From assembly GCA_020283515.1 (NCBI GenBank), contig JAHZTW010000003.1:7607587-7671586 (forward strand): a DNA stretch of 64,000 bases, given 5' to 3'. Shown here in pieces: positions 45,627-56,869 of this stretch. Position 1 is the first letter of the stretch; the number at the start of each line of letters is the position of its first letter. Both the position numbers and the translations under genes were made by a program. Source of the DNA: Alliaria petiolata (taxonomy: Eukaryota; Streptophyta; Magnoliopsida; Brassicales; Brassicaceae). The notes below the pieces were generated by a model. The model ran no database searches, was not told the DNA's origin, and worked only from the letters and a program-made list of their open reading frames with translations.

Positions 45627-46600
45627 ATTTTATATGGGTCAGCCATTTGTTAATCATGTGTATGTAAAATTAATGATTTTGCAATGAATGACGTGTACAA
45701 AAGTAATGTCTAAAATTCAGGTAGTCATGTAGTCTTGTTGTGCAGCAAGGTATACATATTTCCTTTTGATTTAATGATATTCATATATATATATGCATGA
45801 CTGTATTAATATTTATATATGCAATGAATGACCTGTACAAAAAGTTGACTAAAATTGGGTAGTCATATAGGAAAGGTATACATATTTTCTTTTATATTAA
45901 TAATATTTCTATCATATAGATAGATATGCATGACTGTATTAATATTTAGATATGCAATGGACTATCTGTACAAAATTAATGTCTAAATTTTATTTTGGAA
46001 TCATAATTAATGATAAAATTAGGTAGTCATGCAGTCTAATTGTTGTATAGGAAAGTATACATATTTCTTTTTAATTTAATAATATTCATATAAATATGCA
46101 ATTAATAAATGCTCGTTAAATGCTAAGCTTTTTACAATAATATTATTATTAATGTTATAATATTTTTCAAAAATTCGCATCTCTTTATTTATATAATTTC
46201 ACTACTAATTTTAATCTCCATATATCTTACATCATGTTAATTGTGAATTTTTGGCATGAATCTTCGTATCTTCGAACCAAAATTATAAGATGCCAAGTCG
46301 ATGACTTGTGTAAAAAGTCACATCCAACCTCTGATTTGGGTTAGATTTGCATTGACATAGAGCGTACAATACTTCTCGACGCTAGATTTCAAAAACAGAG
46401 TATGACTCCACTGCACTCAGAACTTAGAAAATAGTTTTGGTTGTGTTCTCTAATAGTATTGATTATAAACATGAATTATATAATGAAATAATTTTTATTT
46501 CATTTTTTTGAACAGGAATAGTTTTTATTTCATTGCAATCATTAAATACTAAAGAAAAAGGCAACGCTCAAATCATCAATTATTAAGAAGATAGTTCTCC
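45627..46600. repeat. AT-rich tandem repeat tract (module 5)
   Basis: As 29004-29980 with small differences (an extra GATA near 45917 and loss of about 14 bp near 46100). Confidence 0.8.
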
Positions 46601-46602
46601 CT

Positions 46603-47242
46603 CTAGGTACAACAACATCGCAAAATAGCCTTAGGGTAAGGTTGAACACAACTTCCAGTTTTATAATGTTTAGCAACACAATAAGCGATGCATTGATAAT
46701 ACGCATCGTATGTCTCCTTACCAGGCCCGGCCATGAGTCCAAACAGAGCAAGTATGAGCTTGCGGCCCTCTTTTCGGCCCCAAAAAACATAAAGATTTGT
46801 TTAGTCTAGTGGTATATTTAGGTAGTTTCTACTACAATGTCACGAGTTGAAACCCTTAAGTGTTCATTTTTTGTCACGAGTTCAAACCCTTAAGTGTTCA
46901 TTTTTTTTACTTTTCCACTAATTCAATTAACTTAGGTTCAAATTTTTTTCCAAACTTGCGGCCCCTTATAACTCAGGGCCGACTCTGCTCCTTACACAAG
47001 GTTGGAGCACAATAAGCATATTTGACTTTTCCGATCTCTGCACCAACACAAACTCGCATAAGATTTTATATTAATATGATCTTTGTCAATTCTACATCTT
47101 TAGTAAAACGATCATAGCTAATTGACAAAATAACTATAGTGGAATTATTGAACATACCTGAGGCCAAAACGTTGTGGTTAAAAAACGAAACTGCTAATAT
47201 TACTACAAGACAAAAAGTCACCAAAGTTTTGGTCATTGCCAT
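46603..47242 (-). pseudogene. LCR-type peptide gene copy disrupted by MITE (4)
   Basis: As copy 1. Carries a private G to T change (CAAAATAGCC at about 46621). Upstream sequence stops at 47420 beside the N. Confidence 0.88.
46722..46987 (-). mobile_element. hAT MITE in LCR exon 2 (copy 4)
   Basis: Same element and insertion site, TSD GTAAGGAG on both sides. Confidence 0.92.
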
Positions 47243-47420
47243 AGTATTTATTTTTATTTGTAGAAAATGTATAAAGCGAGAAAAATGTTCTTAATTTTCT
47301 AATGTTTAGGTAAAGACCCCTATTTATATCCCATATAATTTTTGGTCAGCTCTATCCAATTTGATGTAAAAATGAAAATAAAAAAGGAAAAACAGTTGTA
47401 AACCTCATAAATAGTATTTT

Positions 47421-47421
47421 N
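47421..47421. other. Single N at an abrupt repeat junction
   Basis: The base is undetermined. On its left the sequence ends ATAGTATTTT, upstream of an LCR copy. On its right it starts GTACAACAAC, the last codons of another LCR copy. 46607-47420 and 47422-48235 are the same 814 bp. Confidence 0.95.
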
Positions 47422-48057
47422 GTACAACAACATCGCAAAAGAGCCTTAGGGTAAGGTTGAACACAACTTCCAGTTTTATAATGTTTAGCAACACAATAAG
47501 CGATGCATTGATAATACGCATCGTATGTCTCCTTACCAGGCCCGGCCATGAGTCCAAACAGAGCAAGTATGAGCTTGCGGCCCTCTTTTCGGCCCCAAAA
47601 AACATAAAGATTTGTTTAGTCTAGTGGTATATTTAGGTAGTTTCTACTACAATGTCACGAGTTGAAACCCTTAAGTGTTCATTTTTTGTCACGAGTTCAA
47701 ACCCTTAAGTGTTCATTTTTTTTACTTTTCCACTAATTCAATTAACTTAGGTTCAAATTTTTTTCCAAACTTGCGGCCCCTTATAACTCAGGGCCGACTC
47801 TGCTCCTTACACAAGGTTGGAGCACAATAAGCATATTTGACTTTTCCGATCTCTGCACCAACACAAACTCGCATAAGATTTTATATTAATATGATCTTTG
47901 TCAATTCTACATCTTTAGTAAAACGATCATAGCTAATTGACAAAATAACTATAGTGGAATTATTGAACATACCTGAGGCCAAAACGTTGTGGTTAAAAAA
48001 CGAAACTGCTAATATTACTACAAGACAAAAAGTCACCAAAGTTTTGGTCATTGCCAT
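47422..48057 (-). pseudogene. LCR-type peptide gene copy disrupted by MITE (5), 3' end at N
   Basis: Near-identical to 46607-47242 (two substitutions seen across the 814 bp). Its stop codon is lost at the N. It may be an assembly duplicate of copy 4. Confidence 0.8.
47537..47802 (-). mobile_element. hAT MITE in LCR exon 2 (copy 5)
   Basis: Same element, TSD GTAAGGAG. May duplicate copy 4 artefactually. Confidence 0.85.
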
Positions 48058-48256
48058 AGTATTTATTTTTATTTGTAGAAAATGTATAAAGCGAGAAAAA
48101 TGTTCTTAATTTTCTAATGTTTAGGTAAAGACCCCTATTTATATCCCATATAATTTTTGGTCAGCTCTATCCAATTTGATGTAAAAATGAAAATAAAAAA
48201 GGAAAAACAGTTTTAAACCTCATAAATAGTATTTTTATGAAATTTCAATTACTTTC

Positions 48257-48980
48257 CTTAGCTAAATGTATTCGGTGTTGATTGCACAAGTATGATTCAC
48301 GGTTTGAAAATTAATCAATGTTAAAGGTTAAGATTCTTGCATTGTGAATGTAGACAAGTTTTGATTTGAAATTCAATATATGATGAATATGGCTAAATTC
48401 TTTGGAGTAGAGTTTGTATGCTGCATCCTAGGATTGAGAACAAGGATCATTGAGTTGATTCATTGTAAAAACACTTTTGGATTTGAGCCCCCTCTTTCAA
48501 ACTTCATCTCCTAATTTGTCTTTGATTGCTTGAGGACAAGAAAAAGACAAGTTTGGCGGAGTTGATATACTGAGATATTTCATGCATTTATCATGCATTT
48601 AGGATAGATTTTCATTCATATTGCATTCATATTTAGAGTAATTTTAACATTTGTCTCATTTTAGGCCTTAGGACATGTTGCACTAGCATTTGCATAGTTT
48701 CTTGCATATTTGCATCATTTTCAAATTGTTTGGTGTAGATGGAGCTGTTTGGATGTTGAGCATGGGCAAGGAGTCAAAAGAAGAGATAAGGAGTTGATGG
48801 GAGTCAAGGAAGAACTCGGACAATTGAAGAAAAGCTGAGATCGAGCTGAAGTTCGTCCATAAGGGTCGATCTTCGCCAAAGATCGACCACAAGATCGAGG
48901 TTTCTGGCCGATTCAAGATTTATCTCGACCCCAAGATCGACCAAACTGGTGGATTCAACACCTAGATCGATCCCAAGATC
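48257..48980 (+). mobile_element. Ty3 3'-end fragment (module 6)
   Basis: Closest by eye to the start of the true 3' LTR at 25583-25998 (both give a TAGATGGAGCTGTTTGGATG reading rather than TACATGGAGCTGTGTTGG). Followed by the LINE scrap 48981-49036. Confidence 0.85.
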
Positions 48981-49556
48981 CCTCTTTGTTTTCTCTGGCG
49001 ACGTCGTCTTCTCTGGCGGATGATGTGAAGCCATTTATGGCTAGTAATAAATCTATAAAAATCCTTGTTTGACCCAAAAAATAGTAAATTGGCACATTCA
49101 GATTTGGTGTTCTCCAATTGTAAAGTTAACAAAATTGATTGCTTATTTTAATGGTGACACTAACTAAATCAAGCTCTTAGTTTTGTTTTCGACTTATATT
49201 GTTCATCTCGTTAAATAGTCTATGTCTCTAATGAGAATGAGAAGCTTTTACCAACTCATATAGGTAATTTTGTCCAGTAACTACAAATTCTGACTGAAAA
49301 TTGCAAATCGGATATAAACTTTGATTCCATAAAATATTGTGTAACTGAAACTACTGTTGTTTTTAAGACTTGTAATGAAAGTATTCAGATTTGTTAAATC
49401 TTCCTTTTTATTTAGTAATGAAACACAATGAAAACCTTAGCATAAAAAGATTCTGATGTTACACATAAATTAGAAACAAAACATGAGGTTCTTGTTACAG
49501 GCAAACTAAATTACCAAAGATAACAAAAAAAAGTTCAAATCTTTTACAATTTACAA

Positions 49557-50312
49557 TCACAGATGATGATCAATAACCTCGAGAAGCTGTGACGGTGTCG
49601 CTGCTGGGTCAAGCTTTCTGCAACCTTTGGGTGCACCGGGTGCTTCTTGACCTGTGAGCATGTAAGACGGTATCCGATGAGAGAACCTCGAGATCTCATC
49701 CCTTGAGATCCTTCTGATCTCTTTACGATCCACATGATGATGGAACACAGACTTAAAACCAGCAACTTTAAGCAAAGGAACCACTAATACACCATATTAC
49801 TCTGTATATCCTTTAAAAACATCGACCACATTGTACTCGATCGCCTAAGCTCCAGAAAGATAGTTCCATTCAGGTGACCAGTTTCGATACAGAGCCCAAA
49901 CCTCGCCGCTTCTTGGATAAACAAGAAACTCTCCTTGATTACCTTTGATCAGCTCTACTTTGTGTGAGAAAATGTAAGGCGACCTGCAGATTTGGGTTTT
50001 CACAGCTCGAAAATCTCCACAAGTTCTAGGAACACCGGAACCAAGCCACTTTGTTAATCTAAGCTCACTGTTTCTTTCTGAAGTAAGGCGGACGATACGC
50101 ACTTTGAATGGACCTACGGAGATGACCTTGTCTATCGTGACATAGGATCTAGGCATCCCATCTAAAGAGTCGTAAGAAGCCCATATCTCATTATCAGCAA
50201 ACGACTTCTCGCTTCGATCCTTGTCAAAGTCGCAAAAATCTGGTTCAGGAACACATACCGTCAAGGCTGAAGCCATGTATTCAGGAACACATACCGTCAG
50301 GAACACCAACAT
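49557..50312 (-). pseudogene. DUF3444 fragment 5 (unpaired)
   Basis: Same span as the left arms, but with EIWASYD, ISVGPF and PEWNYLSGA, i.e. nearer the intact gene. Stop after LSGA retained. There is no full right arm: only 50311-50390 is inverted. Confidence 0.85.
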
Positions 50313-50390
50313 TTTGAAAGAATTTTCTGAGGGTGAGGTGAAGAATTTGTTAAAGAATAAAGCTAAGCCATTAATCAGCAAGAAGCTGCA
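50311..50390 (+). pseudogene. Inverted remnant of the DUF3444 upstream linker
   Basis: Plus-strand reading NILKEFSEGEVKNLLKNKAK then PLISKKLQ, joined directly at 50390 to the inverse J fragment (GATTCCGTTTCAGG). It shows that the inversion is present in this module too, with most of the right arm deleted or not yet formed. Confidence 0.75.
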
Positions 50391-50569
50391 AGATTCCGTT
50401 TCAGGTCATAGTCAGCTCTCTTCGCCTTGTCGAAGAACACGCCCCACGCCTGCGGAAGTAACTTAAAGGCTTCCTCTCCTCCCACCGACTTGTTCCTGTC
50501 AGGATGAAGCATTACAGCCAGATTTCTATAACGTTTCCTCAGTGTTTCGTCATCAGCCTCATAGGACAT
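50391..50569 (-). pseudogene. J-domain fragment e
   Basis: SYEADDETLRKRYRNLAVML, HPDRNKS to DLKRN, then broken into inverted linker sequence. Shorter than fragments a-d and lacking the AGCC/foldback junction. Confidence 0.82.
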
Positions 50570-50728
50570 GCCCAATTTTTATATGGGTCAGCCCTTTGTC
50601 AATCATGTATATGTAAAATTAATGATTTTGCAATGAATGACGTGTACAAAAGTAATGTCTAAAATTGAGATAGTCATGTAGTCTTGTTGTGTAGGAAAGT
50701 ATACATATTTCCTTTTGATCTAATATTA

Positions 50729-50765
<37 letters not shown>

Positions 50766-51610
50766 TACTGTATTAATATTTATATATACAATGAATGACC
50801 TGTACACAAAAATTGACTAAAATTGGGTAGTCATATAGGAAAGGTATACATATTCTATTTTATATTAATAATATTTCTATCACATAGATATGCATGACTG
50901 TATTAATATTTAGATATGCAATGGACTACCTGTACAAAATTAATGTCTAAATTTTATTTTGGAATATCATAATTAATGCTAAAATTAGGTAGTCATGCAG
51001 TCTAATTGTTGTATAGGAAAGTATACATATTTCTTTTAATTTAATAATATTCATATAGAGATATACATGATTGTATTAATATATGCTGGTTAAATGTTAA
51101 GCTTTTTACAATAATATTATTATTTATATTATAATATTTTTCAAAAAGTCGCATCTCTTTATTTATATAATTTCACTACTAATTGTAATCTCCAAATATC
51201 TTACATCATGTTAATTGTGAATTTTTGGGATGAATCTTCGGATCTTCGAACCATAATTATAAGATGCCAAGTCGATGACTTGCGTAAAAGGTCACATCCA
51301 ACCTCAGATTTGGGTTAGATTTGCATTGACAGAGAGCCTACAATACTTCTCGACGCTAGATTTCAAAAACAGAGTATGCCTCCACTGCACTCAGTGTAAG
51401 ACCAATAATTTTTTGTTCCAACACTCAGAAATTAGAAAATAGTTTTGGTTTGTGCTCTCTAATAGTATTGATTATAAAACATGAATTATATAATGAAATA
51501 GTTTTTATTTCATTTTTTTTTTTGGAACTGGAATAGTTTTTATTTCATTGCAATCATTAAATAATAAAAAAAAAGGCAACGCTCAAATCATCAATTATTA
51601 AGAAGATAGC
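50570..51610. repeat. AT-rich tandem repeat tract next to the intact LCR gene
   Basis: Units of about 140 bp as elsewhere, with an extended TA microsatellite at 50733-50761. 51405-51425 has a short private insertion relative to the array copies. Confidence 0.75.
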
Positions 51611-51617
51611 TCTCTCT

Positions 51618-51983
51618 CTAGGTACAACAACATCGCAAAAGAGCCTGAGGGTAAGGTTGAACACAACTTCCAGTTTTATAATGTTTAGCAACACAATAAG
51701 CGATGCACTGATAATACGCCTCGTATGTCTCCTTACACATGGTTGGAGCACAATAAGCATATTTGACTTTTCCGATCTCTGCACCAACACAAACTCGCAT
51801 AAGATTTTATATTAACATGATCTTTGTCAATTCTACATCTTTAGTAAAACGATCATAGCTAATTGACAAAATAACTATAGTAGAATTATTTAACATACCT
51901 GAGGCCAAAACTTTGTGGTTAAAAAACGAAACTGCTAATATTACTACGAGACAAAGAGTCACCAAAGTTTTGGTCATTGCCAT
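51618..51983 (-). CDS. LCR/DEFL-type secreted cysteine-rich peptide (intact)
   Basis: CDS complement(51618..51778, 51899..51983), 81 residues. Exon 1 encodes the signal peptide MAMTKTLVTLCLVVILAVSF followed by FNHKVLAS. The 120-bp intron is GT-AG and phase 1. Exon 2 encodes the mature peptide with eight cysteines at 38, 43, 53, 57, 67, 78, 79 and 80 (CAPTMC, QCIAYC, GSC, RCCCT). One exon for the signal and one for the Cys-rich domain is typical of plant LCR/DEFL genes, whose products are secreted and act in defence or pollen-pistil and other cell signalling. The CCC end and spacing are not those of classical defensins, so the subfamily is open. It is the only one of seven related loci without the exon-2 MITE. 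A TATA box lies about 75 bp upstream. Confidence 0.82.
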
Positions 51984-52056
51984 AGTATTTATTTTTATTT
52001 GTAGAAAATGTATAAAGCGAGAAAAATATTCTTAATTTTCCAATCGATAAAGACCC

Positions 52057-52067
52057 CTATTTATATA
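52057..52067 (-). promoter_or_regulatory. TATA box of the intact LCR gene
   Basis: TATATAAATAG on the minus strand, about 75 bp before the start codon. The array copies carry GATATAAATAGGGG at the matching place, and a conserved TTTTGGTCAGCT block lies just upstream. Confidence 0.7.
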
Positions 52068-52134
52068 ATTTTTGGTCAGCTTTAGCCAGTTTAATGTAAA
52101 AATGAAAATTAAAAAAAAGAAAAAACAGTTGTAA

Positions 52135-53150
52135 ACCTAAAAAATAATATTTCTATGAAATTTCAATTATTTCCCAAATAGCAACAAAAACCAAAAGATA
52201 ATAGACATACCCAATCATAGATCAGCCATTTGTCAATCATGTGTATGTAGGATTACTAATTATGCAATGAATGACCTGTATAAAAGTAATATCTAAAATT
52301 GGATAGTCATGCAGTTTTATTATGTGTGAAGGTATACATATTTCCTTTTAATTTAATAATATTCATATATATGCATGACTGTATTACTATTTAGATATGC
52401 AATGAATGACCTCTACAAAAGAAATGTCTAAAACTGTCTAAAAAATATTATTTCTATGAAATTTCAATTATTTCCCAAATAGCAACAAAAAAACAAAAGA
52501 TAATAGACATACCCAATCATAGATCAGCTATTTGTCGATCATGTGTATGTAGGATTACTAATTATGCAATGAATGACCTGTATAAAAGTAATGTCTAAAA
52601 TTTGATAGTCATGCAGTTTTATTATGTATGAAGGTAGACATATTTCCTTTTAATTTAATAATATTCATATATATGCATGACTGTATTACTATTTAGATAT
52701 GTAATGAATGACATGTACAAAAGAAATGTCTAAAATTGGATAGTCATAGAATTTTGTTGTGTAGGAAAGGTATACATATTTCCTTTTAATTTAATAATGT
52801 TTCCTGCATATAGATATGCATGACTATATTAATATTTAGATATGCAATAGACGACCAATACAAAATTAATGCCTAAAATTGGGTAGTCATACAATCTAAT
52901 TGTTGTGTAGGAACGTATACATATTTCCTTTTAATTTTAAAATATTCATATAGATATGCATGACTATATTAATATATATGCTGGTTAAATGCTATGCTTT
53001 TAAAAATAATAATATTATTATTAATACGATAATATATTTCAAAAAGTCGCATCTCTTTATTTATATAATTTCACTACTAATTGTAATCTCCAAATATTTT
53101 ACATCATGTTAATTGTCAAAAACAAATTGACATTAATTTTGTACTCGGTT
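52135..53150. repeat. Tandem duplication of about 305 bp plus AT-rich units
   Basis: 52138-52440 (from ATTTCTATGAAATTTCAATT) is repeated at about 52443-52745, after which further units of about 140 bp of the AT tract follow to about 53000. Non-coding upstream region of the peptide gene. Confidence 0.75.
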
Positions 53151-53740
53151 AGCAGCACATATAATTACACCTCCTCAAGTTGATGCCCATCAATCGTCGG
53201 ATATTCGAACCCAGTTTATACATAACTTTTGGTCAGCTTTATCCAATTTTATTTATTAACTTATTAATTTTTTTGGTCAAACTACTACTTAATATTTAGC
53301 GTGTCGTTTGAATTTATTAATATACCATTTGGTGGAATTCATGTAATATATTAAATTTTGTGAATTTGGTCAAAGATTGAAGCATTTGTAACCTTCAACA
53401 AAATATTCCTTACAAAAGAAATACTCAATCAAGCAGAACATTAGGAAGGAAAACTGACCAGATTTATTGGAGGAGTAGAAATAACAAGTGTTTTACTTCT
53501 AATTTGACACAAAAGAATACAGTACAATTTTATATAACCTTTTTCAAAAATAATTTTATATAACTGTTCTAGTAGAAACTACAGCGGTTAAAATTTATAA
53601 ATAGGAATATATAACTTGAAAGGTTTGAGTCGTCCTCTAATAACAAAGATGTTAAGGACTATATCGAGAAATCTTAGGAAGCTAGGCTCAACAAATATGT
53701 AGAACCGGATTAGACCTAGTTTGATGAGCGAATAATCAGA
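53151..53740 (-). other. Segment shared with 19381-20044; relic LCR promoter
   Basis: Keeps CACCTCCTCAAGTTGATGCCC and, at 53225-53250, TTTTGGTCAGCTTTATCCAA, but no peptide exon. A second trace of a lost LCR copy. Confidence 0.55.
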
Positions 53741-54209
53741 AAATAAAAGCAAAAAACTTTAGTATTAATGATTTCGAGTGTTTACAAGAGAAAGAACAAG
53801 AAAATGAGCTGAAATGATGAAAATAACGAGAATATTGCGTTGAACATATTAAATTGTGTTCTTAAGTAGAAAGTGTTTTGTGAGAAGTTGTGAAAAAGAT
53901 GTCTTTTGATCCTTCCTCCTTCTCTTGTTTTTGTAATGATTGCATTTACTCAAGTGGATTCAGCCGTTTCTAGTCAAAACGTTGAATTATTCTTGTTTGA
54001 AAAACTCATCATTTCGTCATTGGAGTCAGTATGTAGTGTTTCCCGTAGATTTTGACCTTTACTTCTCTGATCTTTGCACTTAACGAGTTTAGTAGCTTGA
54101 CTTCGATTCGAGCCCTTCCACATCGGTAAGAAAGTTGACCTCGTCTGGGCCTTTGAATTTTACTTGCTTAGTTGGTCTAAAATTTTGGGCCGGAATTTGT
54201 ACGCCAACA
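53741..54209 (-). mobile_element. LTR starting TGTTGGCGTACAAATTCC (copia-type), second copy
   Basis: Colinear with 20045-20488, somewhat more diverged. Minus-strand start at 54209. Confidence 0.55.
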
Positions 54210-54378
54210 ATTAGCCGGCCATTTCCTTGAATCGAATCTTACTCCATTTAAGGAATTTACTCTGCGGTTTCCTTCAGTAAATTAGAATCCAGGCGAAAAC
54301 GATTGACTTTCCACTTTCCCCTTATCACCGTTCAAACTGTTCATCTTCCTTTTGAGAGCGAACTCGCAGAATTTCTTG

Positions 54379-54510
54379 ATGGCTGGTGTTGGTGATCGTT
54401 CTGTTGGGGTTTTATCTCGCCTTGCTTTGTCGCGATCGAGGTGTACTGAGGAATTGATTGGTTCTCTTCGAGTGGATTGTAGCCTTCCTCAGACGGTTGA
54501 TATCATCATT
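54379..54510 (+). pseudogene. Gypsy-type transposon protein, N-terminal piece
   Basis: MAGVGDRSVGVLSRLALSRS then RCTEELIGSLRVDCSLPQTVDIII, interrupted by an LTR at 54511. The SLPQTVDI phrase recalls the start of the plant 'putative gypsy type transposon' domain (PF04195). Family assignment is tentative. Confidence 0.4.
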
Positions 54511-56860
54511 TGATAACACCCATTTTTTTGTACAACCATTTGTTTTCATTAACTTTCGGGATACAACGAGCTAAAGCACTTACGATAATACAACTATACA
54601 AATTAGAAGCAAAGGAAAGCGTAGAAATCTTCAAGATAGGGAGACAGCGGATCTGAAATTGTATGCGTCAGATAGACATCCATGAATCTAGAAGTGGATG
54701 CGTCAGATAGAGCAACACTGAAACCATTCATGGATGTGTTGATAATGCGTTACCGACATGGTCGGAATGTTGGAAATTGGTCACTTTACAATACAACGTT
54801 GATAGACCGCCTAAACCTTTGTATCTCATCGAAACGAGCTCTATTGCATCTTGTGGTACCGCACAAGATAACAACTCCGTTAGGGGATTGGAAAATGTTT
54901 TCGGTTTTAAAGCCGAAAAATGATCCCTTCTCATAGAGAGGAAAAGTGGTGAAATGATTCTCTCCGTTAAGGAAGAGTAATGTCGAAACGATCTCTCCTA
55001 AAGGAAGGAAAATAGTGACAATCTCTCAAAATGGAAAAATATAGTGACAATATCAGCCCAAAAAGCACATAGCCGTTCCCGTTAAAAGAGCTGAAGATAG
55101 CGGCAGGAGATTTGGATTTTTCGGGCCATGAGGATGGGCAAGCAATGAGTAAAGGCGAGGGCTTGAAGATCTTGCAAGGCATAAAAGGCCAATTACTTTT
55201 TTGAAAACTCGCCGGAAAAGACCGAGGCAGAGGAGTCATAGGCTAGGCCCAAAAAAGTACAACGCCAGATTAAGATGTGAAGTAAGTCGCTAACGGGAAA
55301 GCAAAATTCTCTTGTCCCTGCACGGGCGAGGAATAGGACTAAGAGCTCAGGTTGGTCAAAGATTTGAGAGGAGGCGGAGGACGTGTAAGACTCAACAGAA
55401 AGTTGGATTCAAAAGCCGAATCTGAGCTCATAGCAGGCTGTACCGAGCACGGCAGAGGCAAAGAGGAAGAAAACTTTGTTTGAGACTTCCGACGAAGGGG
55501 ATGGGCGATCAACCGACGGAGCAGGAAAAGAAACTGGAGGTTGAGGTGACGTGGATAGATCCGGTGGTAGAGTAGATCCATAGATGTCTGGAGGGTCAGA
55601 GGGATCTGGTGAATATGGAGGGTTCGAAGACGACGACGCCAGAGAAAACAAAAAGGGACCGAGGGGGTTCGACTTCGCCAGATCTAGCGGTTTCGAATGG
55701 GAGAGCTTTATGCGACGGCGAGACTGAAACAACAAAGCCATGGGGAGGCTAAAGACATCGAGCTCGGGAAGAACGAAAGCCATAGAGAAAGTTCGGAAAA
55801 GAGGAGGCAGCGTTGAATAGCGGAGGCGACAGAGGGAGAAGCACCTTCTGACGAGTCGAGGCGACGATTAGTCGAGCGGCGGCTTCGTGGAGCAAGGTGC
55901 TAAGGAGACCAGATGGGAGACGAGATCATAAAACTCATTCTGGTGAGAAGAATTTTTGATGCACTCGGCCTCGTGTCAGAGAGAAAACGTAACTAGGGCG
56001 AACTCTCCTATTCTATCGTCAATTCCCCATGACTTGATAACACCCATTTTGTACCACTTTTACATATGATTTCGATGTCTTTTGCAGGTTTTTTAACATG
56101 GTTTTCAATGGTTTTCAATTGATCTCTACATTTTGTCGTTTTAAAAGTCTATTTAGGTACTTTGGACGAAAAAAATACAAAATGAAGCAAAATAGACATT
56201 TTTAGAGCATGTGTGAGGTGGCATAAGTTCAGCACTAGACGAAGGCCTTCTCAATTCTTGATAAAGCTTATTTTTGGACACAAGATAGGCTAATCTACCA
56301 CCTTTCACGCTGAAGTGATTTGAGGACGTTCCAATGGTTAGATGAAGCACAAGAAAGCTGACAATCTGTCACGGAAAAAAATTCAACCGCGGTCGAGACG
56401 CCCGTCGACCGGCCAGAAGCCATTTTGCCCGTTGATAGATTGCTAGATCAATGGTTATATACTTTTCATATTTCTTCGTTTAGATTTATAGTTAACGCGT
56501 AATTCTTTGTTGGCCACTTAGAATTGATTCTAGGATTAACAAAACTGCTAACGTGTTGATTTTGTTAACCGGACATAGTCTACGCGAGCAATTGTGTCGT
56601 AAGATCCGAAAGCATACTTACAGAGCGTTGTAAGCGTCAATCGAACTTGATCTTATTGCTGGGATTGCTGCATGATTACCATCGAAAGAGGAGTGGTTAA
56701 GTAGTTTAGATTTAGGCGTTAGATCCTTCGAAAGGAGATCTAACGCGTTTTCATGTTTGAGTTCGAGAACTAGTAGAATCGATTGCCTAGATCAATATAT
56801 TTTCTTGTTAAACCGATCCAAGAAAGCCCTGAGAATTCCCTAACCCCAACACTTCATCTG
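54511..56860. mobile_element. LTR of a Ty3-type element, split by a LINE
   Basis: Starts TGATAACACCCATTTT at 54511, is interrupted after 16 bases by the LINE and resumes at 56035, running to about 56855 (..AACCCCAACACTTCA). Once the LINE is removed it is about 840 bp. No second LTR or internal domain, so a solo LTR is likely. The 5-bp TSD is not clean. Confidence 0.55.
54527..56033 (-). mobile_element. LINE, internally deleted, with 17-bp TSD
   Basis: Flanked by TTGATAACACCCATTTT at 54510-54526 and 56034-56050, a target duplication of LINE length. On the minus strand a GC-richer 5' part encodes MAFVLPELDVFSLPMALLFQ and a Pro/Ser-rich stretch SPDPSDPPDIYG, like the start of Brassicaceae L1 ORF1. 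The 3' end sits at the left beside a short T-run. No endonuclease or RT is recognisable in 1.5 kb. A 5'-end relative supplied the scrap in the array modules. Confidence 0.6.
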
Positions 56861-56869
56861 CAGTTCTTT

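Larger units (their letters stand above)
25279..50569. repeat. Amplified palindromic array of chimeric modules
   Basis: Module components are the Ty3 3' end (T), inverted DUF3444 pair (D<>D), J fragment (J), AT tract (A) and LCR copy (L). Along the plus strand the order is T-D<>D-J-A-L (25279-30821), T-D<>D (30822-34290), then reversed T-L-A-J (34291-37110), D<>D (37110-39830), reversed T-L-A-J (39831-42650), D<>D-J-A-L (42650-47420), a second L (47422-48256), T-D-J (48257-50569). Direct repeats lie 5540 bp apart (e.g. 34291/39831). Mirror symmetry is about 32945/32946 and about 44026. Confidence 0.9.

Noticed and set aside
25279..50569. CRISPR array or classical satellite
   Set aside because: Modules are kilobases long, chimeric, with coding relics and mirror symmetry. 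No short direct repeats with unique spacers, and the DNA is plant.
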